Positions 44,899 through 53,471 of a stretch of 64,000 nucleotides of DNA are shown here, one piece after another (the stretch's first letter is position 1; the number at the start of each line of letters is the position of its first letter). A program made the translations under genes and the position numbers. Source of the stretch: Gillisella vitis (GTDB taxonomy: Bacteria > Pseudomonadota > Alphaproteobacteria > Rhizobiales > Rhizobiaceae); assembly GCA_009744235.1 (NCBI GenBank), contig WPHV01000005.1, positions 393,036-457,035 of the forward strand. Reading direction: 5' to 3'. Under the pieces are notes generated by a model. That model made no database searches, was not told the origin of the DNA, and saw nothing but the letters and a program-made list of their open reading frames with translations.

Positions 44899-45227
44899 TA
44901 TAAATATCCTTCTGGCGGATACCCCTAAAGACCAGGGGCTTTTGCAAAAAATGCAACGGCACGAGCGTCGAATCGTGACTTATCCTCATGAATTACAATA
45001 GGAATATGCGTGTATCCATTATGACTGCCGTTGTCTGGATCATGGGAGAAAACACGTCTCCCGCCCTTGATCTTGATCAAGGCTGGCCTGGATTTCATTG
45101 ATGCCGGAGGGTGCAGACTTCAATCTTTAGATGCAGTCGATTTTACCGATCCCACAAAAACGCTGTAGTCCCTTAAATTTCTTGCAAAATTCTCATCTGA
45201 AATTGGCTTGGATTTAAGGTTAACATT
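44899..45227. other. Regulatory gap upstream of the YagU-like gene
   Basis: This AT-rich stretch has no convincing gene. It contains the FNR/FixK-type box at 45067-45080 between two divergent starts. Confidence 0.45.
45067..45080. promoter_or_regulatory. FNR/FixK/FnrN box
   Basis: TTGATCTTGATCAA is an exact match to the TTGAT-N4-ATCAA consensus bound by FNR-family regulators, which in rhizobia are FnrN and FixK and act in low oxygen. It lies 168 bases before the YagU-like gene and 147 before a possible small gene at 45228. Confidence 0.8.
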
Positions 45228-45428
45228 GTGAAGACAACGATTGCCGATCCGGCTCCGGTCAAGCCTTTGAAAAGCCGATCCCATCGGGATCGAAAACACT
45301 TTGTTGGTAGCAAAGTGCCCGATGACATCAATGTCAGCGTTCTGGTGGCAATCGCGCTAAAAACCACCTCATACGAAGGTTCATTGAAATGGAAGCTTGA
45401 GGCAACGGTTCACTTCAAGACGACATGA
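45228..45428 (+). CDS. Possible small protein, unrecognised
   Basis: The frame encodes 66 residues from a GTG with AAGG eight bases upstream. It has a basic N-terminus (KSRSHRDRKH) followed by VGSKVPDDINVSVLVAIALK, which recalls the strand and helix of ribbon-helix-helix antitoxins, but the match is weak. It is AT-richer than its neighbours. The FNR box upstream could serve it as well as the YagU-like gene. It may not be real. Confidence 0.3.
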   Translation: MKTTIADPAPVKPLKSRSHRDRKHFVGSKVPDDINVSVLVAIALKTTSYEGSLKWKLEATVHFKTT

Positions 45429-45497
45429 ACGGGCAGCAATGCCAGCCTTTTTATGAATGATTTAATATCTCGACATTTCAGCAGCACCGCTAAAACT

Positions 45498-46460
45498 TTA
45501 CAGATGCGCCTTAAAGAATGTCACCACTTGGCTGTTAAGGGCCTGATGAAAGGCGGTTCGATCAAACCCCGGCCTATCGTTGCAAAGCTCTGGGAGGCTT
45601 TTGGCCAATTCTGCGGGGCAGATGGTCAAAAATGCAAAATGTTCAGAGTTTGGCACGGTATGAAACTCAGGTTTGTCAGGCAAGTTACGAGCAACGGTCA
45701 AAAGGTTTTCCGGAGAAACGCCATCTCCACCATATTGAGAACCCCACATCTGAATGGGTGCGGTGACATTTTGCACACTGCTTGGCGCAGAAAAAACACT
45801 GCTGAGTGGATCGGCGATCACAAACGCTTTGATACGCTGGTCATGATGCAAAACGACGTTCGGAAAGGCGTTCCGGTTCACTCGATCACAGGCGGCTCCG
45901 GTCTGGTCTTGGCACAGTGAAGACAGGCTTCCAAAATCCGGGTTCGCCCCTGCCAGAACAAGCCCGGTATATCCACCTCGGGAAAATCCGAAAAAGCCGA
46001 TAGACTGAGGATCAATCCTGGCTGCATCCGGGGAAAAGCCAAGCATGAAGTCAATGACCCGCTTCACGTCCATCGGGCGACTGATCAAAGCCTTGAGATT
46101 ATGCTGTCTCTCTTTATTTGCAGCGGTATCGTCAGGATGATTGATCGCCACAACGACAAATCCCGCATCCGCCAATGCCTCTGCTGTGTCATGATGGCTG
46201 AGATTTGTGCCGCCGAAGCCATGGGAAATCACAATCAGTGGTCGATTTTCTCCCTCAATCGGGCAGTCTCGAACTCCCGGAAGAATAAAGGGGCCAGCCT
46301 TGATCTCTCCATCTGGCTTTGCACAGGGGGACCACTCAACAGCTTTCAGCATTGGGCCTTGCGCATCGGCCGAAATCTCAAAGGACTTCAAACCCGCACT
46401 GGTCGCCTGCCCTGCGGTCAAAATAAGCACCGCAGCAAGCACAAATCTCCCAATCCTCAC
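45498..46460 (-). CDS. Exported alpha/beta hydrolase (dienelactone hydrolase/PAF-acetylhydrolase-like)
   Basis: This is a 320-residue protein with a signal peptide (VLAAVLILTAGQATSA). The oxyanion strand is VISHGFGGTNLSHHD, the nucleophile Ser160 is in GFSRGG, and a C-terminal SEHFAF gives the likely catalytic His. It is probably a periplasmic esterase or lipase; the substrate is unknown. A GTG at 46460 with GGAGGGG five bases upstream is chosen over an upstream start at 46541, which would put about 27 extra residues before the signal peptide. Confidence 0.78.
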   Translation of the reverse strand: MRIGRFVLAAVLILTAGQATSAGLKSFEISADAQGPMLKAVEWSPCAKPDGEIKAGPFILPGVRDCPIEGENRPLIVISHGFGGTNLSHHDTAEALADAGFVVVAINHPDDTAANKERQHNLKALISRPMDVKRVIDFMLGFSPDAARIDPQSIGFFGFSRGGYTGLVLAGANPDFGSLSSLCQDQTGAACDRVNRNAFPNVVLHHDQRIKAFVIADPLSSVFSAPSSVQNVTAPIQMWGSQYGGDGVSPENLLTVARNLPDKPEFHTVPNSEHFAFLTICPAELAKSLPELCNDRPGFDRTAFHQALNSQVVTFFKAHL

Positions 46461-46561
46461 GGCAACCCCTCCAACACGACCCACAACCCTAAACTGGTAG
46501 TCACGACATTTAGAGGATGAGGTCAAGTCGGAAGGCGGCATGCCGCATCGTGATTTTTATA

Positions 46562-47200
46562 TCACCGCAAAGCAATATACCGATCCGACCGATGGTTGAT
46601 CAGCACGAACACATTCAGCACCACAGCCCCGATAATCGAGCAACCGACCACCCATGGGCTGACCACAGTGAACGCCAGCGCCATGACCACGACGTCAAAG
46701 GCCAGTTGCACCAATCCCGCCTGGATGCCGAAACGGTCCTGGACGAAGACCGCGAGGATTCCAATGCCGCCAAGGCTGGCGCGGTGGCGGTAGAGGGCCA
46801 GCAGGCCGAAGCCGAGCAGGAGACCCGCGAGGATAGCGCCCCAGACCGGGTTGATGCTCTCGATGACGATGAAGCGGCTTTCGATTTCGACGAGAAACGA
46901 GGTCAGCGCCACAGCCACGAAGGTTTTGAGGGTAAAGTCCCAGCCGACCCGTTTGATGGAGAGAATGTAGAAAGGCATGTTGAGTAGGAAGAACACCAGG
47001 CCGAAGCTCCAGCCGGTCCAGTAATGGATGACGAAGGCAAGCCCCGCCATGCCACTGGTGACAAGGCCTATCTTAGCAATAAGATAGAGGCCGAGCGCCG
47101 AAATCATCGTGCCGCAGATAATGCCCTGTATATCCTCGGCCCGGTTGTGACGGGCGGGATTGTCGTTCCAGATGCCGAACAGATTGCTCATCAATGCCAT
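46562..47200 (-). CDS. YitT family membrane protein (paralogue 2)
   Basis: This is a 212-residue paralogue of the protein at 23523-24170, with the same motif order: TSGMAGLAFVIHY, MPFYILSIKRVGW, YRHRASLGGIGILAVFVQDR and the end INHRSDRYIALR. The role of the family is not known. Of three nearby ATGs, 47200 has GGAG at seven bases and is the best; 47206 would be touching that site. Confidence 0.83.
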   Translation of the reverse strand: MALMSNLFGIWNDNPARHNRAEDIQGIICGTMISALGLYLIAKIGLVTSGMAGLAFVIHYWTGWSFGLVFFLLNMPFYILSIKRVGWDFTLKTFVAVALTSFLVEIESRFIVIESINPVWGAILAGLLLGFGLLALYRHRASLGGIGILAVFVQDRFGIQAGLVQLAFDVVVMALAFTVVSPWVVGCSIIGAVVLNVFVLINHRSDRYIALR

Positions 47201-47329
47201 CACCATTCTCCATCCGGACGGGCTGTTTCTTCCGCAGTTTCATCCATGAAGATGCCTGAAAATCGGCAGGTTTCAAGCGGGTTGCGTCAGCAAGACTGAC
47301 CTATCGGCAAGATCGCAATATTCGGTCTT

Positions 47330-48304
47330 TCAGCCTGTCTTGGCCGCAATAAACAGAATGCCTTGGATGGGTTTTCCGCCATCCATGCGAATGACCTCCT
47401 GCTGGCTTTCGAGCAGGGTAAAGCCTTTGGCTTCCAGTTCGCAGACCACATAGGCCTCGCTATGCTGGTAGCGCAGCGACTGCGCCAGGCTGAAGCTCTC
47501 CTCCCCCAGCTGTTTTTCGACGGAAAAAGCGAAATAGCCGCCCCGTTCCAGAAGATCGGCCGCCAGCCCAAAGACGCCGGACAATGCGCCAAGATACATC
47601 AGCACATCAGCTGCCGTCACCAGATCAGCACGCCCCTCGCCCTTTGCAGGACCAAACAGACCGCAGGCCTCCGCATCAAGCGACAAATCCGCGATCGCCA
47701 GATCATCGTAGATCTGTTTTTCCCGTGCCTTGGCCAGCATGGCCGACGACAGATCGTAACCCTCAAGATGATCGACCCATGGCCGCAGTTCCATGCCCAG
47801 CAGGCCAGTGCCGCAACCGAAATCCACAGTGCGGCGATAGCGCCGGTCCGCACCACCAATCCGTGAAATCATCGCCGCCAGCTTTTTCGGCACCCGGTAG
47901 TCCAGCTTGTCCACAAGGGCTGTGTCGAAGCGGTCGGCATAATCATCAAACAGCGCCGCCACATAGCGGCTCGGCGGCTTTTCCGGCATGGCTTGCGCGC
48001 CGATCAGCACCAGTTTCAGCCCGGCGGCAAAAACATCCTCGGGGTCGAGTGTCAGCACCTGCCGATAGGCATCCGCTGCCGTCTCGATCAAGCCCGCCTT
48101 GGCCCGGTATTCCCCCAGCAGAAACCACCCCGCCACCCACGTCGGCGCGAGTTCCAGCGCCTGTTCCATCAGCTCTGCGGCAGCGGCGTGATCGCCGCTT
48201 TCCGAGAGCATCCGGGCATAATCAGCGCGGCGATCAGCGGTGATATCACCGGAGGATCGTTGTCCAGAAGGGATATGGCCAAAGGCGGGCTGGATGCCAT
48301 GCAT
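47330..48304 (-). CDS. TPR-containing SAM methyltransferase
   Basis: The protein has 324 residues from the chosen ATG. Two tetratricopeptide-like repeats (DHAAAAELMEQALELAP and TAADAYRQVLTLDPED) precede a class I methyltransferase domain with VDFGCGTGLLG and VTAADVLMYLG. The substrate may be a protein bound through the TPR part. Starts at 48400 and 48424 are also open, so the N-terminus is uncertain; homologues as I recall them begin near the SSGDITADRRADYARML segment, which favours the shorter form. Confidence 0.72.
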   Translation of the reverse strand: MHGIQPAFGHIPSGQRSSGDITADRRADYARMLSESGDHAAAAELMEQALELAPTWVAGWFLLGEYRAKAGLIETAADAYRQVLTLDPEDVFAAGLKLVLIGAQAMPEKPPSRYVAALFDDYADRFDTALVDKLDYRVPKKLAAMISRIGGADRRYRRTVDFGCGTGLLGMELRPWVDHLEGYDLSSAMLAKAREKQIYDDLAIADLSLDAEACGLFGPAKGEGRADLVTAADVLMYLGALSGVFGLAADLLERGGYFAFSVEKQLGEESFSLAQSLRYQHSEAYVVCELEAKGFTLLESQQEVIRMDGGKPIQGILFIAAKTG

Positions 48305-48473
48305 GGATGTCGAACGATCCTCAAAATATGATTTCGGAGCAATGGAGCAAGCCTTGAAAAACGCAAGCGGAATCTTGTCACTGCCAACAACAGCCCTCAT
48401 CGCGCTTGCACCGCCATAATCCAATGCTTATGTGGGCCTATGCTCAACGGAGCGGGAAACAGGAGACTAGGCC

Positions 48474-48740
48474 ATGACCGATGGCGTGAACAGATTTCTG
48501 GGCGATTCGATTGGCCGAACGATCATCAAACTGCTCGTCGTTTCGGTGATCGTCGGCTTCGTCATGCGGATATTCGGCATTTACCCCTATGACATCATCG
48601 AGGGTATCCGGCATTTCGTCCTGGATATCTGGCACAAGGGTTTTGCGGCGCTCGGCCAGTTCGGGGACTATTTGTTGCTGGGTGCCAGTATCGTCATTCC
48701 GGTTTTCATCCTGATCCGGCTTCTCAATCTGCGGAAATAA
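48474..48740 (+). CDS. Small membrane protein (DUF6460-like)
   Basis: This 88-residue protein has two predicted membrane helices (LLVVSVIVGFVMRIFGIY and YLLLGASIVIPVFILIRLL) joined by an amphipathic segment. It resembles short uncharacterised alphaproteobacterial proteins grouped as DUF6460. GGAG lies upstream of the ATG. The next gene starts one base after its stop, so the two are probably co-translated. Confidence 0.75.
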   Translation: MTDGVNRFLGDSIGRTIIKLLVVSVIVGFVMRIFGIYPYDIIEGIRHFVLDIWHKGFAALGQFGDYLLLGASIVIPVFILIRLLNLRK

Positions 48741-48741
48741 C

Positions 48742-49350
48742 ATGCGATCCAAATCCCTCTTGATGCCCCAGGCCGTCTCAACGCCAAAGGCTGTCTCAAC
48801 GCCAAAGGCTGGCCGCCGCGAGCTTTTGGCGCTGGGCGGCCTTGGGCTTGCTGCCCTGCTGAGCGGCTGCGCCACGCCTTCGCTCAAGCCTTCCGCCCCC
48901 TCAGATGTTGAGGACGAGACCGCCGCTTTCCTGCCGATGGTCAACGCATTGCGCCAGAAGAACGGCAAGTCGACGCTGGTCAATGACCCACAAGCAGCCA
49001 AGGCCGCGATGTTCCAGGCCAATCGCATGGCCCAGGCGGAAAAAATGGCGCATCTGATCAGTATGGGCGACAGTTTTGGCGCGCGGATGCGCTCAGGTAA
49101 TGTCCAGCTTCCAGCCGCTGAAAATGTCGCCATGTTGCAGCAGACGGCGGATGCCGCCATGCAGGCCTGGATCAACTCGTCCCATCATCTGGAAAACATG
49201 CTCGGCCCCTATCACGGGCTGGGCGTCGCCGTGGCGCGCATACCGTCGCGCGGTAACAAGCCGTATTGGGCCATGGTTCTGTCCGGCACGCCACGTCCAG
49301 AGAGCGAAATGGGACCGCCGCCAACTGGCATTCGCTTAAGAATCGGGTGA
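48742..49350 (+). CDS. CAP-domain (SCP/PR1) lipoprotein
   Basis: This 202-residue protein has a signal sequence with a lipobox (ALLSGC, near residue 44) and a Tat-like GRRELLALGG before it. The mature part is a compact CAP domain with AENVAM, AWINSSHHLENML and YWAMVL. Such proteins are extracytoplasmic and may bind lipids or act on the envelope. The leader contains a perfect tandem 18-bp duplication that repeats VSTPKA. A later ATG at 48763 is possible. Confidence 0.82.
   Translation: MRSKSLLMPQAVSTPKAVSTPKAGRRELLALGGLGLAALLSGCATPSLKPSAPSDVEDETAAFLPMVNALRQKNGKSTLVNDPQAAKAAMFQANRMAQAEKMAHLISMGDSFGARMRSGNVQLPAAENVAMLQQTADAAMQAWINSSHHLENMLGPYHGLGVAVARIPSRGNKPYWAMVLSGTPRPESEMGPPPTGIRLRIG
48775..48810 (+). 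repeat. Tandem 18-bp duplication in the CAP lipoprotein leader
   Basis: Two identical copies of GTCTCAACGCCAAAGGCT lie head to tail and keep frame, duplicating six residues before the signal sequence. Confidence 0.95.
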
Positions 49351-49393
49351 TAAAGGGCTTCGGCGGGCCGTTCCTCGCCTGCTGGAGCCTTTC

Positions 49394-50737
49394 ATGACCA
49401 TCGCCAATCCCCCCGACCGCGCTTTTCGTGTGACCCATCGCGGCGTGCTGGCCATCGCCCTTCCGATGACCATTGGCTACATCACCACACCGCTTCTGGG
49501 CATTACCGATACCGCCGTCATTGGCCGCACCGGCGAAGCGGCAGCGCTTGCGGGCCTGGCAATTGGCGCCGTGCTGTTTGATCTGGTGTTTGCCAGCCTC
49601 AATTTCCTGCGTGCTTCCACCACCGCGCTGGTGGCCCAAGCGCATGGCCGTCAGGATGCGCGCGATCAGGTCGCGGTGTTCTGCCGCTCCATGATATTGT
49701 CGCTGGGCATTGGGCTGCTGTTGTTGCTGCTATCTCCTTTGCTGCTCAAGGCCGGGCTGGCGCTGATGGGGCCACAGGGACGGGTGGCTGAAGTGACGTC
49801 GATCTATTTTTCCACCCGCATCTTGGCCGGGCCGCTGACGCTCGCCAACTTCACCATCATGGGCTTTATCCTGGGGCGCGGCAAAGGCGCGCTGGCGCTT
49901 GGCCTGCAAATTGCGCTGAACGGCGTCAATATTCTGCTTTCAATCTATCTTGGTCTTCATCTTGGCTGGGGCGTATCCGGCGTCGCCTGGGGGGCCGTGG
50001 CCGGGGAAGCCACCGCCACGCTTGCGGGGTTGGCGATCATTCTGGCCCGCACCGACAAGGCACTGTTTCCGTCCCTGGCCGAATTGCTGGATCGCAACAA
50101 GCTCGCACAACTGTTCGCGCTTAACCGTGATATCCTGATCCGCAGCTTCGTGCTGCTGGCGGCCTTCACGGTATTGACCCGGATCGGCACCGGCTTTGGC
50201 GCCGTTACCCTTGCCGCCAATGCGTTGTTGATGAATTTCTTTATGATCGCCTCCTTTTATCTGGATGGCATTGCCAATGCTGCCGAACAGATCGTTGGCC
50301 GCGCCGTCGGTGCCCGCTACCGCCCGGCCTTCGACCAGGCCGTGAAGCTCACCAGCATCTGGTCCTTCGGACTGGCGTTCACCAGCCTGCTGTTTTTCCT
50401 GGGCGCAGGTGGGGCGATCATCGATATGATGACGACCGCTGAAGACGTGCGCCGCGTGGCGCGCGAGTTTTTGCCCTGGGCAGCAATCACGGCGCTAACG
50501 GGAGCGCTGGCCTTCCAGATGGATGGGGTCTTCATCGGGGCCGCCTGGTCCAGCGACATGCGCAACATGATGCTAGCGGCATTTGTCGGTTATCTTATTG
50601 CGCTGGCGTTGTTCGTGCCGCTGCTTGGCAATCATGGACTATGGCTGGCGCTCAACCTGTTTCTGGCATTTCGCGGCCTTTTCCTGGCGCTGCGGCTTAA
50701 AAGCCGCCGCGATCAGACCTTCAGCGCCCGCCAGTAA
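49394..50737 (+). CDS. MATE family efflux transporter (DinF-like)
   Basis: This 447-residue protein has about twelve membrane helices and the MATE pattern, including GITDTAVIGRTG in the first helix pair and GAVLFDLVFASLNFLRASTTALVAQ in the next. DinF-branch members export cationic drugs or metabolites using sodium or protons. Its 3' end overlaps the convergent pyrD gene by 25 bp. Confidence 0.88.
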   Translation: MTIANPPDRAFRVTHRGVLAIALPMTIGYITTPLLGITDTAVIGRTGEAAALAGLAIGAVLFDLVFASLNFLRASTTALVAQAHGRQDARDQVAVFCRSMILSLGIGLLLLLLSPLLLKAGLALMGPQGRVAEVTSIYFSTRILAGPLTLANFTIMGFILGRGKGALALGLQIALNGVNILLSIYLGLHLGWGVSGVAWGAVAGEATATLAGLAIILARTDKALFPSLAELLDRNKLAQLFALNRDILIRSFVLLAAFTVLTRIGTGFGAVTLAANALLMNFFMIASFYLDGIANAAEQIVGRAVGARYRPAFDQAVKLTSIWSFGLAFTSLLFFLGAGGAIIDMMTTAEDVRRVAREFLPWAAITALTGALAFQMDGVFIGAAWSSDMRNMMLAAFVGYLIALALFVPLLGNHGLWLALNLFLAFRGLFLALRLKSRRDQTFSARQ

Positions 50738-51804
50738 TCGACCTTGCTGTCACGCAGCTGCGCAATCGAGGCAATGCCATCGCGGTCCAGCGCCTGTGAC
50801 AGGCCCTTGACGATGGAAACGGGCAAGCCCGGCCCTTCATAAACCATGCAGGAATAGAGCTGCACCAGATCGGCACCGGCCTTGATTTTCTCCAGCGCCG
50901 TCTGCGCCGAGGAAACACCGCCGACGCCAATGATCGGCAGGGCCGGTCCAACCCGGTGGCGCATACGCGCCAACACCGCCGTTGATTTCTCGAACAAAGG
51001 CTTGCCCGACAATCCGCCCGCTTCGCCCGCCTGCCTTGTATCCGTCAGGCCATCGCGCGACAGCGTGGTGTTAGAGACGATCAACCCATCCAGATCGCGG
51101 GCCAGAACCACTTCAGCAATGTCATCCATGCCTTCCTCGGTCAGATCAGGGGCGATCTTCAGGAAGACCGGCACCCGACGGCCCGCCTTGGCCGCTTCAT
51201 CGGCGCGGGCGGCCAGCACCGCATCCAGCAAATGACCGAGACTATCCTTTGCCTGTAAATCGCGCAGGCCCGGCGTGTTGGGCGAGGAAATATTAGCGGT
51301 GAAATAGCTGGCCAGCGGATAAAAGCGCCGAATGCCCGTGACATAATCGGCAATCCGGTCCTCGGCATCCTTGTTGGCGCCGATATTGATGCCGACCACG
51401 CCCGGCCTGCCTGATCGCGCCTTCAGCCTGGCAAAGGCAGCCTCATGACCTTGATTGTTGAACCCGAGCCGATTGATGACGGCCTCATCGCGGACCAACC
51501 GGAAAATCCGGGGTTTGGAATTACCGTCCTGTGGCTTCGGCGTCAGCGTTCCCACTTCAGCAAAGCCGAAGCCGAGACCCAGCAATTCGTCCGGCACTTC
51601 AGCATTCTTGTCATAGCCTGCCGCCATGCCGAGCGGGTTGGGAAAATGCAGGCCCGCAACCGTCTGCGCCAGGCGGGGATCGTCTTTCAGGCGGCATTTC
51701 GGCATCAGGCTGGTTTTCAACCCGGCAATCGACAGGCCATGGGCGGTTTCGGCATCGAACAGAAACAGGCCCGGGCGGGCAAAGCGCTTGAACGGATCGA
51801 TCAT
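50713..51804 (-). CDS. pyrD: Dihydroorotate dehydrogenase (quinone)
   Basis: This is a 363-residue class 2 enzyme. It has the N-terminal membrane-associating helices of that class, the FMN site (GLHFPNPLGMAAGYDKN), EVGTLTPKPQ, the catalytic-loop region ANISSPNTPGLRDLQ with Ser in the base position, and VGVGGVSSA. It makes orotate in pyrimidine synthesis and passes electrons to quinone. The ATG at 51804 overlaps the stop of the DUF952 gene by 4 bp, so the two form an operon. Confidence 0.94.
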   Translation of the reverse strand: MIDPFKRFARPGLFLFDAETAHGLSIAGLKTSLMPKCRLKDDPRLAQTVAGLHFPNPLGMAAGYDKNAEVPDELLGLGFGFAEVGTLTPKPQDGNSKPRIFRLVRDEAVINRLGFNNQGHEAAFARLKARSGRPGVVGINIGANKDAEDRIADYVTGIRRFYPLASYFTANISSPNTPGLRDLQAKDSLGHLLDAVLAARADEAAKAGRRVPVFLKIAPDLTEEGMDDIAEVVLARDLDGLIVSNTTLSRDGLTDTRQAGEAGGLSGKPLFEKSTAVLARMRHRVGPALPIIGVGGVSSAQTALEKIKAGADLVQLYSCMVYEGPGLPVSIVKGLSQALDRDGIASIAQLRDSKVDYWRALKV

Positions 51805-52148
51805 GCCATCTCCTCCGGAAACTGGTGCAGGCCGTCTTCTCCAAGCGGCAGCGGCTTTTCCCATAAAACAGCGGAGAGCGGCAAGGGTGCATACAGATGC
51901 GGAAACAGCGCGCCGCCGCGGGAAGGTTCAAAGATCAGGGCCGCCCCCAACGCCTCTCCATCGACCGCGACCAGCAACAGGTCCTGCTGTCCGGCAAAAT
52001 GCAACCTTGCGGTTTCTTTCGCCTGAGCCGCGGTGGAAAAATGGATGAAACCGTCCTGGAGATCAATCGGCGCACCGGCAAACACACCATCGGCACGGGC
52101 CTTTTGCCAGAGGGCGTCGGCCACGATCTTGTAAATTGCATTTGCCAT
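51801..52148 (-). CDS. DUF952 family protein
   Basis: This 115-residue protein has the DUF952 features: IYKIVADALWQKA at the start, LQDGFIHFSTAAQ in the middle and a GGALFPHLYAPL block later. Its function is unknown. It precedes pyrD and is translationally coupled to it, an arrangement common in alphaproteobacteria. AAGGA lies upstream of the ATG at 52148. Confidence 0.85.
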   Translation of the reverse strand: MANAIYKIVADALWQKARADGVFAGAPIDLQDGFIHFSTAAQAKETARLHFAGQQDLLLVAVDGEALGAALIFEPSRGGALFPHLYAPLPLSAVLWEKPLPLGEDGLHQFPEEMA

Positions 52149-52600
52149 GATGTCATCCTTATCGCGATCTTGGGACACGAGCGCTCAGCCGGTTTGCCCC
52201 AACATCAGCGACTTGTCCACGCCAGACAGCATCGGGCGGTGGAAATGAACCGAATTCATCACAGGGGCATGGCGCTGGCCTTAAACAACACTCCTGGAGC
52301 GACTGATATCGATATATCAGAGCACGCTCAGTCCATCGTTATGTTTCGCCATCGCCATTTTCGGCTTGATTTATTATTCGCCTAAAGCAATCTATGGTGT
52401 TATGCCAGATCCGACCTATCCTTATGGCTACAATACTATCCTGCATCCTTTAGCTGGGTATTGAAGCAGAGGATTGGGTGATCGGAAGGTACCACGGCGT
52501 TCTCGCTTGCACAAAGAGCGAAACAAACGTTAAAATGACATGCCCCGGCGACAGACGCGGGCGGTGCTGCACAACGAAAGCTCTTGGGAGGGGGCAGACG
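52149..52600. other. Gap upstream of the LuxR-type regulator
   Basis: No gene is seen in these 452 bp, which are AT-richer between 52300 and 52450. The stretch contains an 18-bp dyad, CTGATAT-CGAT-ATATCAG (52303-52320). Promoters of the DUF952-pyrD operon and of the response regulator should both lie here. Confidence 0.45.
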
Positions 52601-53248
52601 ATGGCTGAGCAAACAATCATTATCGCGGACGATCATCCCTTGTTTCGCGGCGCGCTTCGGCAAGCCGTGAGCGGCATGGACGGCAGGCAAGACATTGTCG
52701 AAGCTGGCGATTTCGAGGCGGCCCGACTGGCGGCGGATCAGCATCCGGATGCCGATGTCCTGCTGCTCGATCTGGCCATGCCAGGCGTCAGCGGCTTTTC
52801 CGGCCTGATGGCCTTGCGTGCGGAGTTTTCCAGCCTGCCGATCATCATCTGTTCGGCCACCGACGATTGCGCCACGATCCGCCGCTCGCTGGAGCTTGGC
52901 GCTTCCGGTTTCATTTCCAAATCCTCCGGCATCGACGACATTCGCTCCGCGATCCAGACCGTGCTGAATGGCGATATCTTCACTCCTTCATCCTATGTCG
53001 AGGATCAGGAACAGGACCCTGAACTGGCCGATATCATGGCACGGCTGCGGACACTGACGCCTCAGCAGAACCGGGTGCTCGGCATGTTGTGCGAAGGCTT
53101 GCTGAACAAGCAGATCGCCTATGAACTCAGCGTTTCGGAAGCCACGATCAAGGCGCATGTCTCCGCCATTCTGCTCAAGCTCAAGGTCGATAGCCGAACC
53201 CAGGCGGTGATCCAATTGGGACGGCTTAATATGGCCATGGTCGCTTGA
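52601..53248 (+). CDS. LuxR/NarL-type response regulator
   Basis: This 215-residue protein has a receiver domain with acidic pair D10/D11, phosphorylated Asp57 (LLLDLAMPG) and Lys in FISKSS, followed by a LuxR-type helix-turn-helix (LTPQQNRVLGMLCEGLLNKQIAYELSVSEATIKAH, in two parts). It has a strong GGGAGGGGG site before the ATG at 52601. No sensor kinase is adjacent; the hybrid kinase at 12755 is a possible but unproven partner. Confidence 0.92.
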   Translation: MAEQTIIIADDHPLFRGALRQAVSGMDGRQDIVEAGDFEAARLAADQHPDADVLLLDLAMPGVSGFSGLMALRAEFSSLPIIICSATDDCATIRRSLELGASGFISKSSGIDDIRSAIQTVLNGDIFTPSSYVEDQEQDPELADIMARLRTLTPQQNRVLGMLCEGLLNKQIAYELSVSEATIKAHVSAILLKLKVDSRTQAVIQLGRLNMAMVA

Positions 53249-53471
53249 GGGCAGGACTGGCGTTAATCCTCCACGCCGGAGCCGATCTGCCCACTGTCCT
53301 CCGTCCGCATCGCCATAGCATGGGGAGAGTTGGGGCTCGGGCGAGGAAACGGCAATAATCGAGGATTTTATTCCTCCAAGATCTTTACTCTCGACCGCAT
53401 TTGGCCGATATATGGCGAGGTGGGTCGAAGCCGTTTGTCGACGGCTGATAAATGCCGGGGTTTGGCGGGAT

